Source of the DNA: 62-47 sp049647485
Lineage (GTDB): Bacteria; Pseudomonadota; Alphaproteobacteria; Rhizobiales; Xanthobacteraceae
DNA: 46,588 nucleotides
Direction: 5' to 3'
NCBI GenBank assembly: GCA_049647485.1
Contig: JBARXT010000139.1
Coordinates: 1-46,588, forward strand
Shown: piece after piece, positions 8,700 to 17,951 of the stretch
Position numbering within the stretch: position 1 is the stretch's first letter
How the letters are laid out: every line of letters begins with the position of its first letter
The notes under the pieces: model-generated
Told to the model about the DNA's origin: nothing
Database searches by the model: none
What the model saw: the letters and a program-made list of their open reading frames with translations, nothing else
Program-made: the position numbers and the translations under genes

Positions 8700-9161
8700 T
8701 CAATCGTGGTCCGGATGCTGGAAACTGACGATCTTTGCCGTCTTGTCCGCTCCAAAATTGTCCGATGTGGTCGCGCCCGGAAGATCGGCGATGGACATCA
8801 CCCAATCGAGCCGGGATTCGGTTCCAAACTGCCTGTTCGGGATCACATCCTGCGGCCGGTCGAAGGCGCCGGTCGTGATCTCGATCCTCGGCCTGCCGAT
8901 CATGCGATAGGCAAGCGGCGTGCCGCAGGCGGCGCAGAAATCGCGCATCGCGAGCGACGATGACTGAAACGTCGCCGGTTTACCGCGGGTCCAGGTGAGG
9001 TGCTCTTCGGGAATGTCCGCGAGCGAAGCGAACGGCGCACCGGTCGCTTTCTGGCACATCCGGCAATGACAGATCCCGATCCGCACCGGCTGTGCGGAGA
9101 CCGCAAAGCGGATCGCGCCGCACTGGCAGCCACCGGTCAGGACGGGCTCTCTATCGCCCAT
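8700..9161 (-). CDS. GFA / CENP-V family zinc protein
   Basis: A 153-residue protein with the GFA (glutathione-dependent formaldehyde-activating) fold. Its cysteines are placed as expected for two zinc sites: GGCQCGAIRF (Cys12, Cys14), CHCRMC (Cys31, Cys33, Cys36) and FCAACG (Cys76, Cys79). Most family members have no proven enzymatic role; Gfa itself was linked to S-hydroxymethylglutathione formation. It lies 4 bp after the stop of the mutase small subunit and 48 bp before the large subunit, so it must be co-transcribed with them. A link to one-carbon or acyl-CoA metabolism is only an inference from this position. Confidence 0.9.
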   Translation of the reverse strand: MGDREPVLTGGCQCGAIRFAVSAQPVRIGICHCRMCQKATGAPFASLADIPEEHLTWTRGKPATFQSSSLAMRDFCAACGTPLAYRMIGRPRIEITTGAFDRPQDVIPNRQFGTESRLDWVMSIADLPGATTSDNFGADKTAKIVSFQHPDHD

Positions 9162-9165
9162 GGCA

Positions 9166-11028
9166 TCACTCCATGAATTGATAGGCGGCGGTCAGCATCG
9201 CCAGCGCATTGCCGCCGGCGTAGGCGAAATCGCCGATCCCGACGGCGCGGAACTCGGCTTCCTTCTCGCCGGGACGGCCTGCCAGATAGATATGGGCTGC
9301 GCCGGCCGCTTGAAGGGCCTTGGCGGCCACAGCGGCATGGTCGGCATAGAGCGCATCCGACGAGCACAGGCAAGCAAGCCGCGCGCCGGAGACCTTGAAG
9401 GCATCCGCCAGCGTGGCTGGATCAGTGGTGCCGTCACTGTCCAGCGCGGCGATGCCGCCGGCCTCGAACAGGCTCTTGGCGAAGGTAGCGCGTGCAGTGA
9501 AGTCCGATGGCTTGCCGAGATTGGCGAGGAAGACCTGCGGCCGCTTGCCGGTCTGTTTCAGGATGGCGTCGGAACGGTCGCGCAACGCCTCGAAGGAAGC
9601 GGCGAGGCGGATCGGCGCCAGCGCCTCGAAGGCGATGGCTTCCCTGGCGTGCTGTATCGGCGCGGGGGCGGGCGCCACCACGTCAGGCGTCGCTTCGTTG
9701 AGGTTCGGGAATTCGCTGACGCCGGTGACGACGTTCTTGCGCCTGGCGATATCGGCTTCGCGCGCGGCGCGCACGCTTGCGATCTTGCTCTGGATCAGGT
9801 CCGCTTGCAGCGCGGCGAACGCGCCGCCGGCCTTCTCGATCGCCTGGAACAGTGCCCATGCGCTGTCGCACAATTGCTGCGTCAGCGTCTCGATGCCGCC
9901 CGCGCCCGCCGCCGGATCGGCGACCTTGGCGAGGTTGGACTCTTCGAGAAGGATCAACTGCGTGTTGCGCGCGATGCGTCGCGCGAAGGCGTCCGGCAAT
10001 CCCACGGCCAGCGAGTGCGGCAGCACAGTCATCGCATTGGCGCCGCCGAGCCCGGCAGAGAAGGTGGCGATGGTGGCGCGCAGCATGTTCACGTCGCTGT
10101 CGCGGCGCGTCAGCATCCGCCATGCGGTTTCGGCCGTAATGAACAACGGTTTTGACGCAAGGCCGCAAGCCTGTTCGACACGCGCCCACAACAGCCGCAA
10201 CGCCCGGAATTTCGCCATGGTGAGGAACTGGTCGGCATCGGCCGCAAGCCTCGCCTGGATGGCGTCGCGCGCATCCTCCAGCGATAGTCCCGCCGCTTCC
10301 AGCGCGCGCAGGTAGGCAACACCGGTGGCAAGCACGAAGGCCAGTTCCTGCGCTTCCGAGCCACCCGCATCGTGGATCACCCGGCCGTCGGCGGCGGCGA
10401 ACGGACCACGGAAGCCGAGCGCTTTCAGCTTTGCGATCTTCGCTCCGAAGCGCGGAGCCATCGATGCCCAGTCGCCGGCGAAGCCGCCGCGCACCGCCGC
10501 GCCGCCGATCGGATCGAAGCCGAACCGCACGTCGACAGCAGCTGTTGCGATCTTGCGGCTCTCCAGCAGTGCGGCGAGGTGATCGCCGATGTCGCGACCC
10601 TGCGGGCTGATTTCCAGTTCGAGCGCAATGTCGGCATCGAGATAGACGCCCTCGAGCGCACGCGTCAGCGCCTCCTTGGTCGGCGGCAGGCCAAACCCAT
10701 GCGCTGCATTGCTGCCAGTGAACACCAGCGTCAGTCCGCTGGCACCATTGGCGAGATCTTCCAGCGCCTGCTTGTTGGCGTTTGCTGGATCGGCGTGATC
10801 GATCCGCTGCATGACCTGCCACGGTGCCGCCAACGCGCGGCCGACCACCGGCGCGCGTCCCTGCGCGCGGGGATAGATTGGATCGATACGCAGTCCATCG
10901 GCGGTCTTGCCGATCAGTTTTTCGAACGGAGCGCCCTTGAGCACGCCATCAACGAGTTGTCGCCAGTTGTCGTAGCTTGCCGGCGCGAAATCAGCCGCCA
11001 GTTTCAGATCGTCGATGGTCGCAGACAT
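9166..11028 (-). CDS. methylmalonyl-CoA mutase, small subunit
   Basis: A 620-residue homologue of the large subunit. The barrel part is recognisable (DPIYPRAQG, GGANAMTVLPHS, RIARNTQLILLEESNLAKVADPAAG). In the C-terminal flavodoxin-like domain the cobalamin DxHxxG motif is replaced by a segment reading NLGKPSDFTARA, without the ligand histidine. That is typical of the non-catalytic partner of heterodimeric mutases such as that of Propionibacterium. It is the first gene of the mutase operon and starts 131 bp after the folK stop. Confidence 0.95.
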   Translation of the reverse strand: MSATIDDLKLAADFAPASYDNWRQLVDGVLKGAPFEKLIGKTADGLRIDPIYPRAQGRAPVVGRALAAPWQVMQRIDHADPANANKQALEDLANGASGLTLVFTGSNAAHGFGLPPTKEALTRALEGVYLDADIALELEISPQGRDIGDHLAALLESRKIATAAVDVRFGFDPIGGAAVRGGFAGDWASMAPRFGAKIAKLKALGFRGPFAAADGRVIHDAGGSEAQELAFVLATGVAYLRALEAAGLSLEDARDAIQARLAADADQFLTMAKFRALRLLWARVEQACGLASKPLFITAETAWRMLTRRDSDVNMLRATIATFSAGLGGANAMTVLPHSLAVGLPDAFARRIARNTQLILLEESNLAKVADPAAGAGGIETLTQQLCDSAWALFQAIEKAGGAFAALQADLIQSKIASVRAAREADIARRKNVVTGVSEFPNLNEATPDVVAPAPAPIQHAREAIAFEALAPIRLAASFEALRDRSDAILKQTGKRPQVFLANLGKPSDFTARATFAKSLFEAGGIAALDSDGTTDPATLADAFKVSGARLACLCSSDALYADHAAVAAKALQAAGAAHIYLAGRPGEKEAEFRAVGIGDFAYAGGNALAMLTAAYQFME

Positions 11029-11159
11029 TCGGCAGGGTGCTCCCTGAAGGCATATTGTCCTGTTTCGATCCCGAAAGTGCCATGCCGGATGATTGGCCGC
11101 AACCTGCTACAGGTTTGCCGCAACATTCCCAACTGCACATCCGCCTTGCGGAAAACCAC

Positions 11160-11651
11160 TCAGCCGAGGGCGGGCAGGCGCTCGATCCCCTCGGTGGAGA
11201 GTTGCGCCAGCGCTGCCGCGACGGATCGGCCCGCGACTACGCGATCCGGCGCAATCTCCGCGAGCGGCACCAGCACGAAGGCACGCTCGAACAGGCGCGG
11301 ATGCGGCAGCGTCAGGTCCGGCTGGTTGATGACGGCGTCGTCATAGGCCAGCAGGTCGAGGTCGAGCGTGCGCGGTCCCCAGCGTTGCTCTCTGGCGCGG
11401 TCGCGACCGAACCGTTTCTCGATCTTGTGCAGCGTAAACAGCAACGCATGAGGGTCGAGACTGGTCTCGACTTCGATGCAGGCATTGATGAAAGGATCCT
11501 GCGCTTTTTCGCCCCATGGCGGGGTGCGATAGTCGGACGACCGCGCCAGCAATGTCGCCTGCGCCATGCCGAGGATGTTGCTGATCGCTTTTGGGAACGT
11601 TTCGCGGACGTCGCCCACATTGCCGCCCAGCGCGATCAAAACATTGCCCAT
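11160..11651 (-). CDS. folK: 6-hydroxymethyl-7,8-dihydropterin pyrophosphokinase
   Basis: A 163-residue HPPK that transfers pyrophosphate from ATP to 6-hydroxymethyl-7,8-dihydropterin, the step before dihydropteroate synthase. Family motifs: the N-terminal IALGGNVGD, the substrate loop TPPWGEKAQDPFINACIEVE and the signature RWGPRTLDLDLLAYDD, whose two aspartates bind Mg2+. It is the last gene of folP-folB-folK, 6 bp after folB. Confidence 0.96.
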   Translation of the reverse strand: MGNVLIALGGNVGDVRETFPKAISNILGMAQATLLARSSDYRTPPWGEKAQDPFINACIEVETSLDPHALLFTLHKIEKRFGRDRAREQRWGPRTLDLDLLAYDDAVINQPDLTLPHPRLFERAFVLVPLAEIAPDRVVAGRSVAAALAQLSTEGIERLPALG

Positions 11652-11657
11652 GGTCGC

Positions 11658-12020
11658 TTACCGGCTGCGAGTGAGGATAATACCGACATCGTCGAAGATC
11701 GCGGCGATGGGCGCGTGCGGCTTGTGGACCGTCACCTTGACCGTGCTGATGCGCGGGAAGGTGGCGAGAATGGCTTCCGCGACCGCGCCTGCGGCGCGCT
11801 CAAGCAGCTTGTAGTTGGTATCCTTGAAAGCCGCGCTGGCGCAGGCCACGACGTCGGAATAGGAGACGGTGTCGGAAAGCCGATCCGTGCGCGAAGATTC
11901 CGAGAGATCCGCTGTGAGTTCCAGGTCGATGACGAAGCGTTGCCCCACCTCGGTTTCGTGCGCCATGACGCCGTGCCGCGCGTGCATCACCAGACCGCGG
12001 ATGAAGATGGTGTCGCTCAT
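11658..12020 (-). CDS. folB: dihydroneopterin aldolase
   Basis: A 120-residue DHNA aldolase that cleaves dihydroneopterin to 6-hydroxymethyl-dihydropterin and glycolaldehyde. It shows the short FolB fold with GLVMHARHGVMAHE near the N-terminus, DTVSYSDV in the middle and VTVHKPHAP near the C-terminus, where the catalytic lysine lies. Its ATG (12018-12020) overlaps the folP stop TGA as ATGA, so the two are probably translationally coupled. Confidence 0.95.
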   Translation of the reverse strand: MSDTIFIRGLVMHARHGVMAHETEVGQRFVIDLELTADLSESSRTDRLSDTVSYSDVVACASAAFKDTNYKLLERAAGAVAEAILATFPRISTVKVTVHKPHAPIAAIFDDVGIILTRSR

Positions 12021-12865
12021 CGCCTGTCCTTGATGGCTGCCGTGACGCGTAGCGCCTGTACGGTTTCCGCGACATCGTGGGCGCGGACGATGCGTGCGCC
12101 GCCTTCCACCGCCAGCAGGTGGGCGGCGATCGAGCCGCCAAGGCGCTCATGTGGTTTCGATGGCGTGATGGTGTCGATGAAGCGCTTGCGCGAGGCGCCG
12201 ATCAGCAGCGGCAACCCGAAGACGGACAATTCATGCTGTCGCGCCAGCACCGTCATGCTCTGGTCGTGGGTCTTTCCGAAACCGATGCCGGGATCGAGGA
12301 TGATGTTGTCGTGGGCGATGCCGGCGCGTTCCGCAATGGCGAGCGAACGGGTGAAGAACGCGGCGACATCCTGCATGATGTCGATATTCGCATCGGCGCG
12401 CTCGCGATTGTGCATGACTACCACCGGCACCTGATGCGCCGCGACCACGCGCGCCATCTCCGGATCGCGTTGCAATCCCCAGACGTCGTTGGCGATCGCC
12501 GCGCCCAGCCGCAGCGCCCAGTCCACGACGTCCGCTTTCATGCTGTCGATGGAAACGGGGACGCCCAGCGCGATGATCTCGGGCAGCACCGGCTTCAGAC
12601 GCCGCATCTCCTCGTCCGCCGAGATGGCGGTCGAGCCGTAAGGGCGGGTGGACTCCGCGCCGACGTCGATGATGTCGGCGCCCTCGGCGATCATGCGCCG
12701 GGCTTGCCTGAAAGCGTGTTGCGGTTCGAGAAACTGGCCTGCGTCGGAGAATGAATCCGGCGTGACGTTGAGCACCCCCATGACCGCCGGGGTGGAGCGA
12801 GACAGCAGCGCATCCAGGAGCTTGTGTCCGGTCATTGGCGCTGCTCGGGAAGCCGTCGAAATCAT
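12017..12865 (-). CDS. folP: dihydropteroate synthase
   Basis: A 282-residue DHPS that condenses 6-hydroxymethyl-dihydropterin pyrophosphate with p-aminobenzoate; it is the target of sulfonamides. Motifs: GVLNVTPDSFSDAG (30-43), DIIDVGAESTRP, the loop PVSIDSMKADV, NDVWGLQRD, DPGIGFGKTHDQS and the terminal RIVRAHDVAE. It is first in the folP-folB-folK operon. ATG 12865 gives normal length; ATG 12835 is an alternative that would remove ten non-conserved residues. Confidence 0.95.
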   Translation of the reverse strand: MISTASRAAPMTGHKLLDALLSRSTPAVMGVLNVTPDSFSDAGQFLEPQHAFRQARRMIAEGADIIDVGAESTRPYGSTAISADEEMRRLKPVLPEIIALGVPVSIDSMKADVVDWALRLGAAIANDVWGLQRDPEMARVVAAHQVPVVVMHNRERADANIDIMQDVAAFFTRSLAIAERAGIAHDNIILDPGIGFGKTHDQSMTVLARQHELSVFGLPLLIGASRKRFIDTITPSKPHERLGGSIAAHLLAVEGGARIVRAHDVAETVQALRVTAAIKDRR

Positions 12866-12986
12866 GCGCTGGCTTTGCGCGGTTCCGGCTTCCGAGTCAA
12901 GGGCAACTGAATATGCAGATGGCGTGTCGAACGACCGAACGCCGTGCGCGGTCGACCGGTCGTTTGCGGGGAGATTGTCGGGTGCT

Positions 12987-13394
12987 TCAGTAGCTGATTT
13001 TCAACGGCAGCTTGCGGGCCTGTTCGATCAACTGTCCGATGGATTTCTCCGATGGCAGCACTTGCACCAGCTTCCGCTTGCTGTTGGCGTCCTTCATCGC
13101 CTGCGCCAGACGCGCCGGGTTGCGATGGGTGAATTCACGTACGGTCGTGACGCCTGCGGCACGCAGGAGTTCGGCCTTCGCCTTGCCCATGCCGGGGATG
13201 CGCATGCAATCCGCGATGTTTGCCCATTCGAGCAGTTGCTGTTCGGTGAAGTTGGTTTTTGCGGCAAGCGCCTTTCGCCCCTTGGCGGTTCGTGCGGCTT
13301 CCAGCAACGCTTCTGTCGTGCGGATGCCCGCCGCTTTGAGTTTCGACGCAGCGAAGGCCGTCATGCCGTCAATCTTGGAAATAGGGTATGTCAT
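12987..13394 (-). CDS. DUF4332 helix-hairpin-helix protein
   Basis: A 135-residue protein built of two helix-hairpin-helix-like halves (MTAFAASKLKAAGIRTTEALLEAA and the segment with MRIPGMGKAKAELLRAAGVTTV), as in DUF4332. The GMGKAKAELLRAAG turn is a classic non-specific DNA-binding HhH. The start is ATG 13394; the frame is open further up, but that part has no family character and overlaps AT-poor intergenic sequence. It is monocistronic, and its cellular role is unknown. Confidence 0.85.
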   Translation of the reverse strand: MTYPISKIDGMTAFAASKLKAAGIRTTEALLEAARTAKGRKALAAKTNFTEQQLLEWANIADCMRIPGMGKAKAELLRAAGVTTVREFTHRNPARLAQAMKDANSKRKLVQVLPSEKSIGQLIEQARKLPLKISY

Positions 13395-14053
13395 CGTACT
13401 CGACGGTATGAAGGTGCTTAAGCGAGTGGGGTGAAGTCGAATGAAGCGCGGCTGGATGTCGCTGTGCGGACCGCGCCCATGCGATCCGCCCCACCTTCGT
13501 CGCAGCACGGTCCGGAAAGTTCATCGGCAAAGACGATGCTGTCGCAAGTTCCCGGAAATCCTTGCGCCGCGTTGTGTGAAACGATGGAGTCAGATCGCCG
13601 ATCGCGCACGCCTGCGGCAAGAGAGTGCAGACTTCGCAGGACAAAATAACCTTCAATGCCCGCGCCGCCTTCGGCCCGTGCTGCCACGATCTGACAATGT
13701 TTACTCATACGCCCCGCCCCAGCCGGTTGATTATCGGCACATTGTTGTGTCGGTTCATTGTGGGCTTTTGCGACAGGAAACACAAGCGGCGCAGAGGATT
13801 CTGCTCGTGGCATTCGACAATCGCATAAGGACTGTTGAAGTAATGCAAGAGCAAACGCTAAGGCAAGTTCAAAATTCCGCTGTCGAGAGAGATTTTAGAT
13901 TTGCATTGCAATGCATCGAGATTTTTTGCTCTCGGTGTTTCGCCGCGCCGATTTGTCACCCATTCGAAATGCAGCCTGTTCCACCCGACCCGCAACATGC
14001 ATTAGGATGGCCACGTGCAGCCACGCAACCCGAGCGCGCGAAGAGGTCAAGCG
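13395..14053. other. long intergenic region with a perfect 14-bp palindrome
   Basis: About 660 bases between the divergent DUF4332 and HerA-like genes. Overlapping frames on both strands carry no recognisable domain and look like shadows. The stretch from about 13840 to 13935 is AT-rich compared with its surroundings. It holds the palindrome described at 13902-13915, flanked by CGAGAG (13884-13889) and CTCTCG (13929-13934) as an outer inverted repeat. Confidence 0.5.
13902..13915. promoter_or_regulatory. perfect 14-bp palindrome, possible operator
   Basis: TGCATTGCAATGCA is its own reverse complement. It lies about 140 bp upstream of the HerA-like ATPase start, in AT-rich DNA, and is enclosed by a 6-bp outer inverted repeat. 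Symmetry of this length suits a dimeric regulator. No regulator can be named. Confidence 0.4.
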
Positions 14054-15616
14054 ATGCCGACGACCGATACAACGACAGACACCAACGACGCGATCTTCAT
14101 CGGCAAAGGCGAAGTGCCGGCCTGGCTGACGCTGGCTCTCGCCAATCGCCATGGCCTCGTGACAGGCGCGACGGGAACCGGCAAGACCGTTTCCTTGCAG
14201 GTGATGGCAGAAGGTTTTGCGCGCGCCGGCGTTCCGGTGTTTGCCGCGGATATCAAGGGTGACCTGTCCGGAATTGCCGCGGTCGGCGAGGGCAAGGACT
14301 TCATCCTCAAACGTGCCAAGGAGATCGGGCTGAACTTCCAGCCGGATCAATTTTCCACGGTGTTCTGGGATGTCTTTGGCGAGCAGGGGCATCCGGTTCG
14401 TGCCACGGTGTCCGAGATGGGGCCGCTCCTGCTGTCGCGCATGATGGATCTCAACGACGTGCAGGAAGGCGTGCTCAACATCGCTTTCCGCGTCGCGGAC
14501 GAGCAGGGCCTGCTGCTGCTCGACATGAAGGACTTGCGCGCCATTCTCAGCTTCGTCGGCGAGAACGCGGCGCAACTCACCACACAATATGGCAACGTCT
14601 CGAAGCAGTCGGTCGGCAGTATCCTGCGCCAGCTTTTGGTGCTGGAAAACCAGGGCGGCGAGAAGTTCTTTGGCGAGCCGGCGCTTCAGTTGAAGGATTT
14701 CATGCGCACCGACCGTGACGGACGCGGCATCGTGAATATCCTTGTTGCCGACCAACTGATGCAGAACCCGCGGCTCTACGCCACGTTCCTGCTCTGGATG
14801 TTGTCGGAACTGTTCGAAGAACTTCCCGAAGTCGGCGATCCGCCGAAGCCGAAGCTGGTGTTCTTCTTCGACGAAGCGCATCTCTTGTTCAACGATGCGC
14901 CAAAAGCCTTGATGGAAAAGATCGAGCAAGTGGTGCGGTTGATCCGCTCCAAGGGCGTCGGAGTCTATTTCGTCACCCAAAACCCCGTTGACGTGCCGGA
15001 CAAGGTGCTGGCGCAGCTCGGCAACCGTGTCCAGCACGCCCTCCGTGCGTTTACCCCGCGCGATCAGAAAGCGGTTGCTGCCGCCGCGCAAACGTTTCGC
15101 CCCAACCCGAAGCTGAATACCGCGCAGGTCATCACCGAACTCGGCACCGGCGAGGCGCTGGTGTCATTTCTTGAAAAGAAGGGTACGCCTTCGATTGTCG
15201 AGCGGGTGTTGATCCGGCCGCCGTCGGCGCGGATCGGGCCGGTGACGCCGGAGGAGCGCAAAGCCATTCTGGCGAACAGTCCGGTGAAGGGGAAGTATGA
15301 CACCGCCATCGACTCCGAGTCGGCCTATGAGATTTTGCAGAAGCGCGTTGCCGGGACCGCTGCTACAGCGGATGGGGCCGAGGGCGGTGTGCTCGGCCAG
15401 ATCGGTTCGATTGTCGGCACCATCTTCGGCACCAACACGCCGCGCGGAAAACTCTCGACCGGGCAGGTCATCGCGCGCGACGTGACCCGTTCGGTGACCA
15501 ACAAGGTGGTTGGCGGCGTCGTCGCCAATATCGGCAAATCGCTAGGCGGTTCGCTGGGTGGATCAATCGGCCGCTCCATCGTTCGCGGCGCGCTCGGCGG
15601 ACTGCTGCGCCGATAG
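14054..15616 (+). CDS. HerA-like (DUF853, YjgR-type) ATPase
   Basis: A 520-residue FtsK/HerA-superfamily ATPase. Walker A is GATGTGKT (38-45), followed by FAADIKGDLSGIA, Walker B LVFFFDEAHLLF and the downstream VYFVTQNPVDVP sensor region, all typical of the DUF853/YjgR group. The C-terminus is Gly/Ser-rich with repeated GGSLGGSIGRS motifs. Related HerA proteins are hexameric DNA translocases, but the role of this stand-alone group is not established. ATG 14054 is used because the protein aligns from FIGKGEVPAWLTLALANRHG; the frame is open upstream to 14015. Confidence 0.9.
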   Translation: MPTTDTTTDTNDAIFIGKGEVPAWLTLALANRHGLVTGATGTGKTVSLQVMAEGFARAGVPVFAADIKGDLSGIAAVGEGKDFILKRAKEIGLNFQPDQFSTVFWDVFGEQGHPVRATVSEMGPLLLSRMMDLNDVQEGVLNIAFRVADEQGLLLLDMKDLRAILSFVGENAAQLTTQYGNVSKQSVGSILRQLLVLENQGGEKFFGEPALQLKDFMRTDRDGRGIVNILVADQLMQNPRLYATFLLWMLSELFEELPEVGDPPKPKLVFFFDEAHLLFNDAPKALMEKIEQVVRLIRSKGVGVYFVTQNPVDVPDKVLAQLGNRVQHALRAFTPRDQKAVAAAAQTFRPNPKLNTAQVITELGTGEALVSFLEKKGTPSIVERVLIRPPSARIGPVTPEERKAILANSPVKGKYDTAIDSESAYEILQKRVAGTAATADGAEGGVLGQIGSIVGTIFGTNTPRGKLSTGQVIARDVTRSVTNKVVGGVVANIGKSLGGSLGGSIGRSIVRGALGGLLRR

Positions 15617-15655
15617 CGTGCGGCAGTTGCGGTATTGAGAAGGACAAACTGAATC

Positions 15656-17065
15656 ATGTCGACGACAAAACTGGCCGCGGTGCTCGCTCATATCGACGCG
15701 GATTTCGATCACAGCCTGGAACGGCTGTTCAAGCTTTTGCGGATCAAGTCGATTTCGGCGGACCCGGCCTTCGCGGGCGACTGCAAGACGGCCGCCGATT
15801 ATCTGGCCGGTGATATCGCCTCGCTCGGTTTCAACGCCGAGGTGCGGCCGACCGGCGGCCATCCCGCTATTGTCGCCAAGCCGAATGGCAAAGCGGATGG
15901 CGCGCGGCCGCATGTCCTGTTCTATGGACACTACGACGTGCAGCCGGTCGATCCCATCGAATTGTGGCACTCGCCGCCGTTCGAACCGGTCGTCACCGAT
16001 CACGCCGACGGCCGCAAGATCATCGTCGCGCGCGGCGCGCAGGACGACAAGGGCCAGTTGATGACCTTCGTGGAGGCATGCCGGGCCTGGGTCGCCGTCA
16101 CTGGCTCATTGCCGCTCGATGTCACCTTCCTGATCGAAGGCGAGGAAGAAGTCGGCTCGAAGCACCTCGTCAGCTTCCTCGAGAACAACAGGAACGACCT
16201 CAAGGCGGACTTCGCGCTGGTGTGCGACACCAGCATGTGGGACCCGAATACGCCGGCCATCACCACGGCGCTGCGCGGGCTCGTCTATGACGAGGTGCGG
16301 ATCACCGCCGCCAATCGTGACCTGCATTCAGGGTTGTTCGGTGGTGCCGCACAGAACCCGATCCGGGTGCTGACGCGCATTCTCGGCGAACTGCACGACG
16401 ACAACGGCCGCGTCACCATTCCCGGCTTCTACGACGGCGTGAAGGATTTGCCGCCGGATATTTTGGCGCAGTGGAAGGCGCTCGACTTCACGCCTGAGTC
16501 CTTCCTCAAACCGATCGGTCTGTCGATTCCCGCCGGCGAGAAGGATCGGCTGCTGATCGAGCAGGTGTTCTCGCGCCCGACCTGCGACATCAACGGCATC
16601 TTCGGCGGCTATACGGCCGAAGGCTCCAAGACGGTGATCGCGTCCCACGCCACCGTCAAGATATCGTTCCGGCTGGTCGGCGGTCAGGACCCGGACAATA
16701 TCCGCACCGCGTTCCGCGACTTCGTCAAGGCGCGGTTGCCGAAGGATTGCCGCGCCGACTTCATCGATCATTCCGGCGCGCCGGCTGTGTCGCTCGACTG
16801 GAACATGAAGCCGCTGGCGGCGGCGAAGCGCGCGCTGACCGAGGAGTGGGGCCGCGAGGCGCAACTGATCGGCTCCGGTGGCTCGATCCCGGTGGTGGGC
16901 GATTTCAAGCGGGTGCTCGGGCTGGACAGCGTATTGGTCGGTTTCGGTCTCGACGACGACAATATCCATTCGCCGAACGAGAAGTACGACCTCAAGAGCT
17001 TCCAGAAGGGCATCCGCTCGTGGGCGCGCATTCTTGCCGCGCTGGCCGAGGCGCCGAAGCCGTGA
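15656..17065 (+). CDS. M20-family metallo-dipeptidase
   Basis: A 469-residue di-zinc aminoacylase/dipeptidase of clan MH. Metal-binding and catalytic motifs appear in order: FYGHYDVQP (His, Asp), ARGAQDDKGQ (bridging Asp), EGEEEVGS (catalytic and ligand Glu), CDTSMW (Asp) and the C-terminal NIHSPNEKY (His). A dimerisation domain is inserted in the middle (residues about 200-320). Substrate is probably dipeptides. It starts 39 bp after the HerA-like gene on the same strand, and a strong terminator follows. Confidence 0.92.
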   Translation: MSTTKLAAVLAHIDADFDHSLERLFKLLRIKSISADPAFAGDCKTAADYLAGDIASLGFNAEVRPTGGHPAIVAKPNGKADGARPHVLFYGHYDVQPVDPIELWHSPPFEPVVTDHADGRKIIVARGAQDDKGQLMTFVEACRAWVAVTGSLPLDVTFLIEGEEEVGSKHLVSFLENNRNDLKADFALVCDTSMWDPNTPAITTALRGLVYDEVRITAANRDLHSGLFGGAAQNPIRVLTRILGELHDDNGRVTIPGFYDGVKDLPPDILAQWKALDFTPESFLKPIGLSIPAGEKDRLLIEQVFSRPTCDINGIFGGYTAEGSKTVIASHATVKISFRLVGGQDPDNIRTAFRDFVKARLPKDCRADFIDHSGAPAVSLDWNMKPLAAAKRALTEEWGREAQLIGSGGSIPVVGDFKRVLGLDSVLVGFGLDDDNIHSPNEKYDLKSFQKGIRSWARILAALAEAPKP

Positions 17066-17097
17066 GCTTAGGCGGGAGTAAAGGAGGCACGACGTAA

Positions 17098-17125
17098 AAA
17101 CGCCGCCCGGAATTGGGCGGCGTTT
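17098..17125. terminator. bidirectional terminator
   Basis: A perfect 11-bp stem AAACGCCGCCC (17098-17108) and GGGCGGCGTTT (17115-17125) with the 6-base loop GGAATT. A-runs on the left and T-runs on the right provide a U-tract in either direction. It separates the dipeptidase gene from the convergent aldolase gene. Confidence 0.85.
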
Positions 17126-17168
17126 GAGAGATGTGCAGAGGTTTGTGACTGGCAGTCTACAACAAACC

Positions 17169-17951
17169 TCAGGTTTTGTAACTGGGATCGAGCCGGTCGA
17201 GCTTGCGCAGCAGCGGTGGCCACACCAGCTTGGTCGCGCGCAGTTCGGCGCGGTCGCGGTTCTCCACCAGCCGCGCGTTCTTGTCGATCACCTCCTGTTC
17301 GACAGGATAGGCGGTGGGTCCGAGCATTCGCGTGCGCACCTGCATGGTGCAAGCCCGCTCCAGATGGAACATGCGCTCGAATGCGGAGGCGACCGAGCGG
17401 CCGACCGTCAGGGTGCCATGATTGCGCAGCAGCATGTGGTTCTTATCACCCAGGTCTTTTTGCAGGCGCGGGCGTTCGTCGTGGTCGAGCGCGATGCCTT
17501 CGTAGTCGTGATAGGCAAGATCGTGGGTCACGAGTTGCGCGGTCTGGTTCAGCGGCAGCAGTCCTTCCATGCAGCTTGCAACGGCGGTGCCGTCCGGCGT
17601 GTGAAGGTGCAGCACGCAGCCGGCATCCTCGCGCACCTCATGGATGGCGGAGTGGATGGTGAAGCCGGCGGGATTGATGCTGTATTCGCTTTCCGTGAGC
17701 TGGTTTCCGTCAAGATCGACCTTCACCAGACTGGATGCGGTGATCTCATCGAACATCAGTCCGTAAGGATTGATAAGGAAGTGATGCTCCGGTCCCGGAA
17801 CGCGCGCCGAAATATGCGTATCGACCAGATCGTCCCAGCCATAATAGGCGATGAGGCGGTAGGCCGCCGCGAGATTGACGCGCTGGTCCCATTCCGCTTC
17901 GGTCATCGTTGCCGAGACGTCCTTCAGGCGTGCTTCTGCTGGCGACATCAT
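17169..17951 (-). CDS. class II aldolase/adducin family protein
   Basis: A 260-residue protein of the class II (zinc) aldolase / fuculose-phosphate aldolase fold. Features include VDTHISARVPG near the N-terminus, the metal-binding CVLHLHTPDGTAVA, and the later DKNHMLLRNHGTLTVG. Bacterial members often act on non-phosphorylated or unknown substrates. The start is the double ATG at 17948-17951, with a GGAGA ribosome-binding site 5 bases upstream; the much longer open frame to 18890 is an antisense shadow of the next gene. Confidence 0.85.
   Translation of the reverse strand: MMSPAEARLKDVSATMTEAEWDQRVNLAAAYRLIAYYGWDDLVDTHISARVPGPEHHFLINPYGLMFDEITASSLVKVDLDGNQLTESEYSINPAGFTIHSAIHEVREDAGCVLHLHTPDGTAVASCMEGLLPLNQTAQLVTHDLAYHDYEGIALDHDERPRLQKDLGDKNHMLLRNHGTLTVGRSVASAFERMFHLERACTMQVRTRMLGPTAYPVEQEVIDKNARLVENRDRAELRATKLVWPPLLRKLDRLDPSYKT

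Noticed and set aside
13418..13813. A minus-strand frame of 131 codons in the intergenic region
   Set aside because: No Shine-Dalgarno, no family, and competing frames of similar length on the other strand; treated as non-coding.
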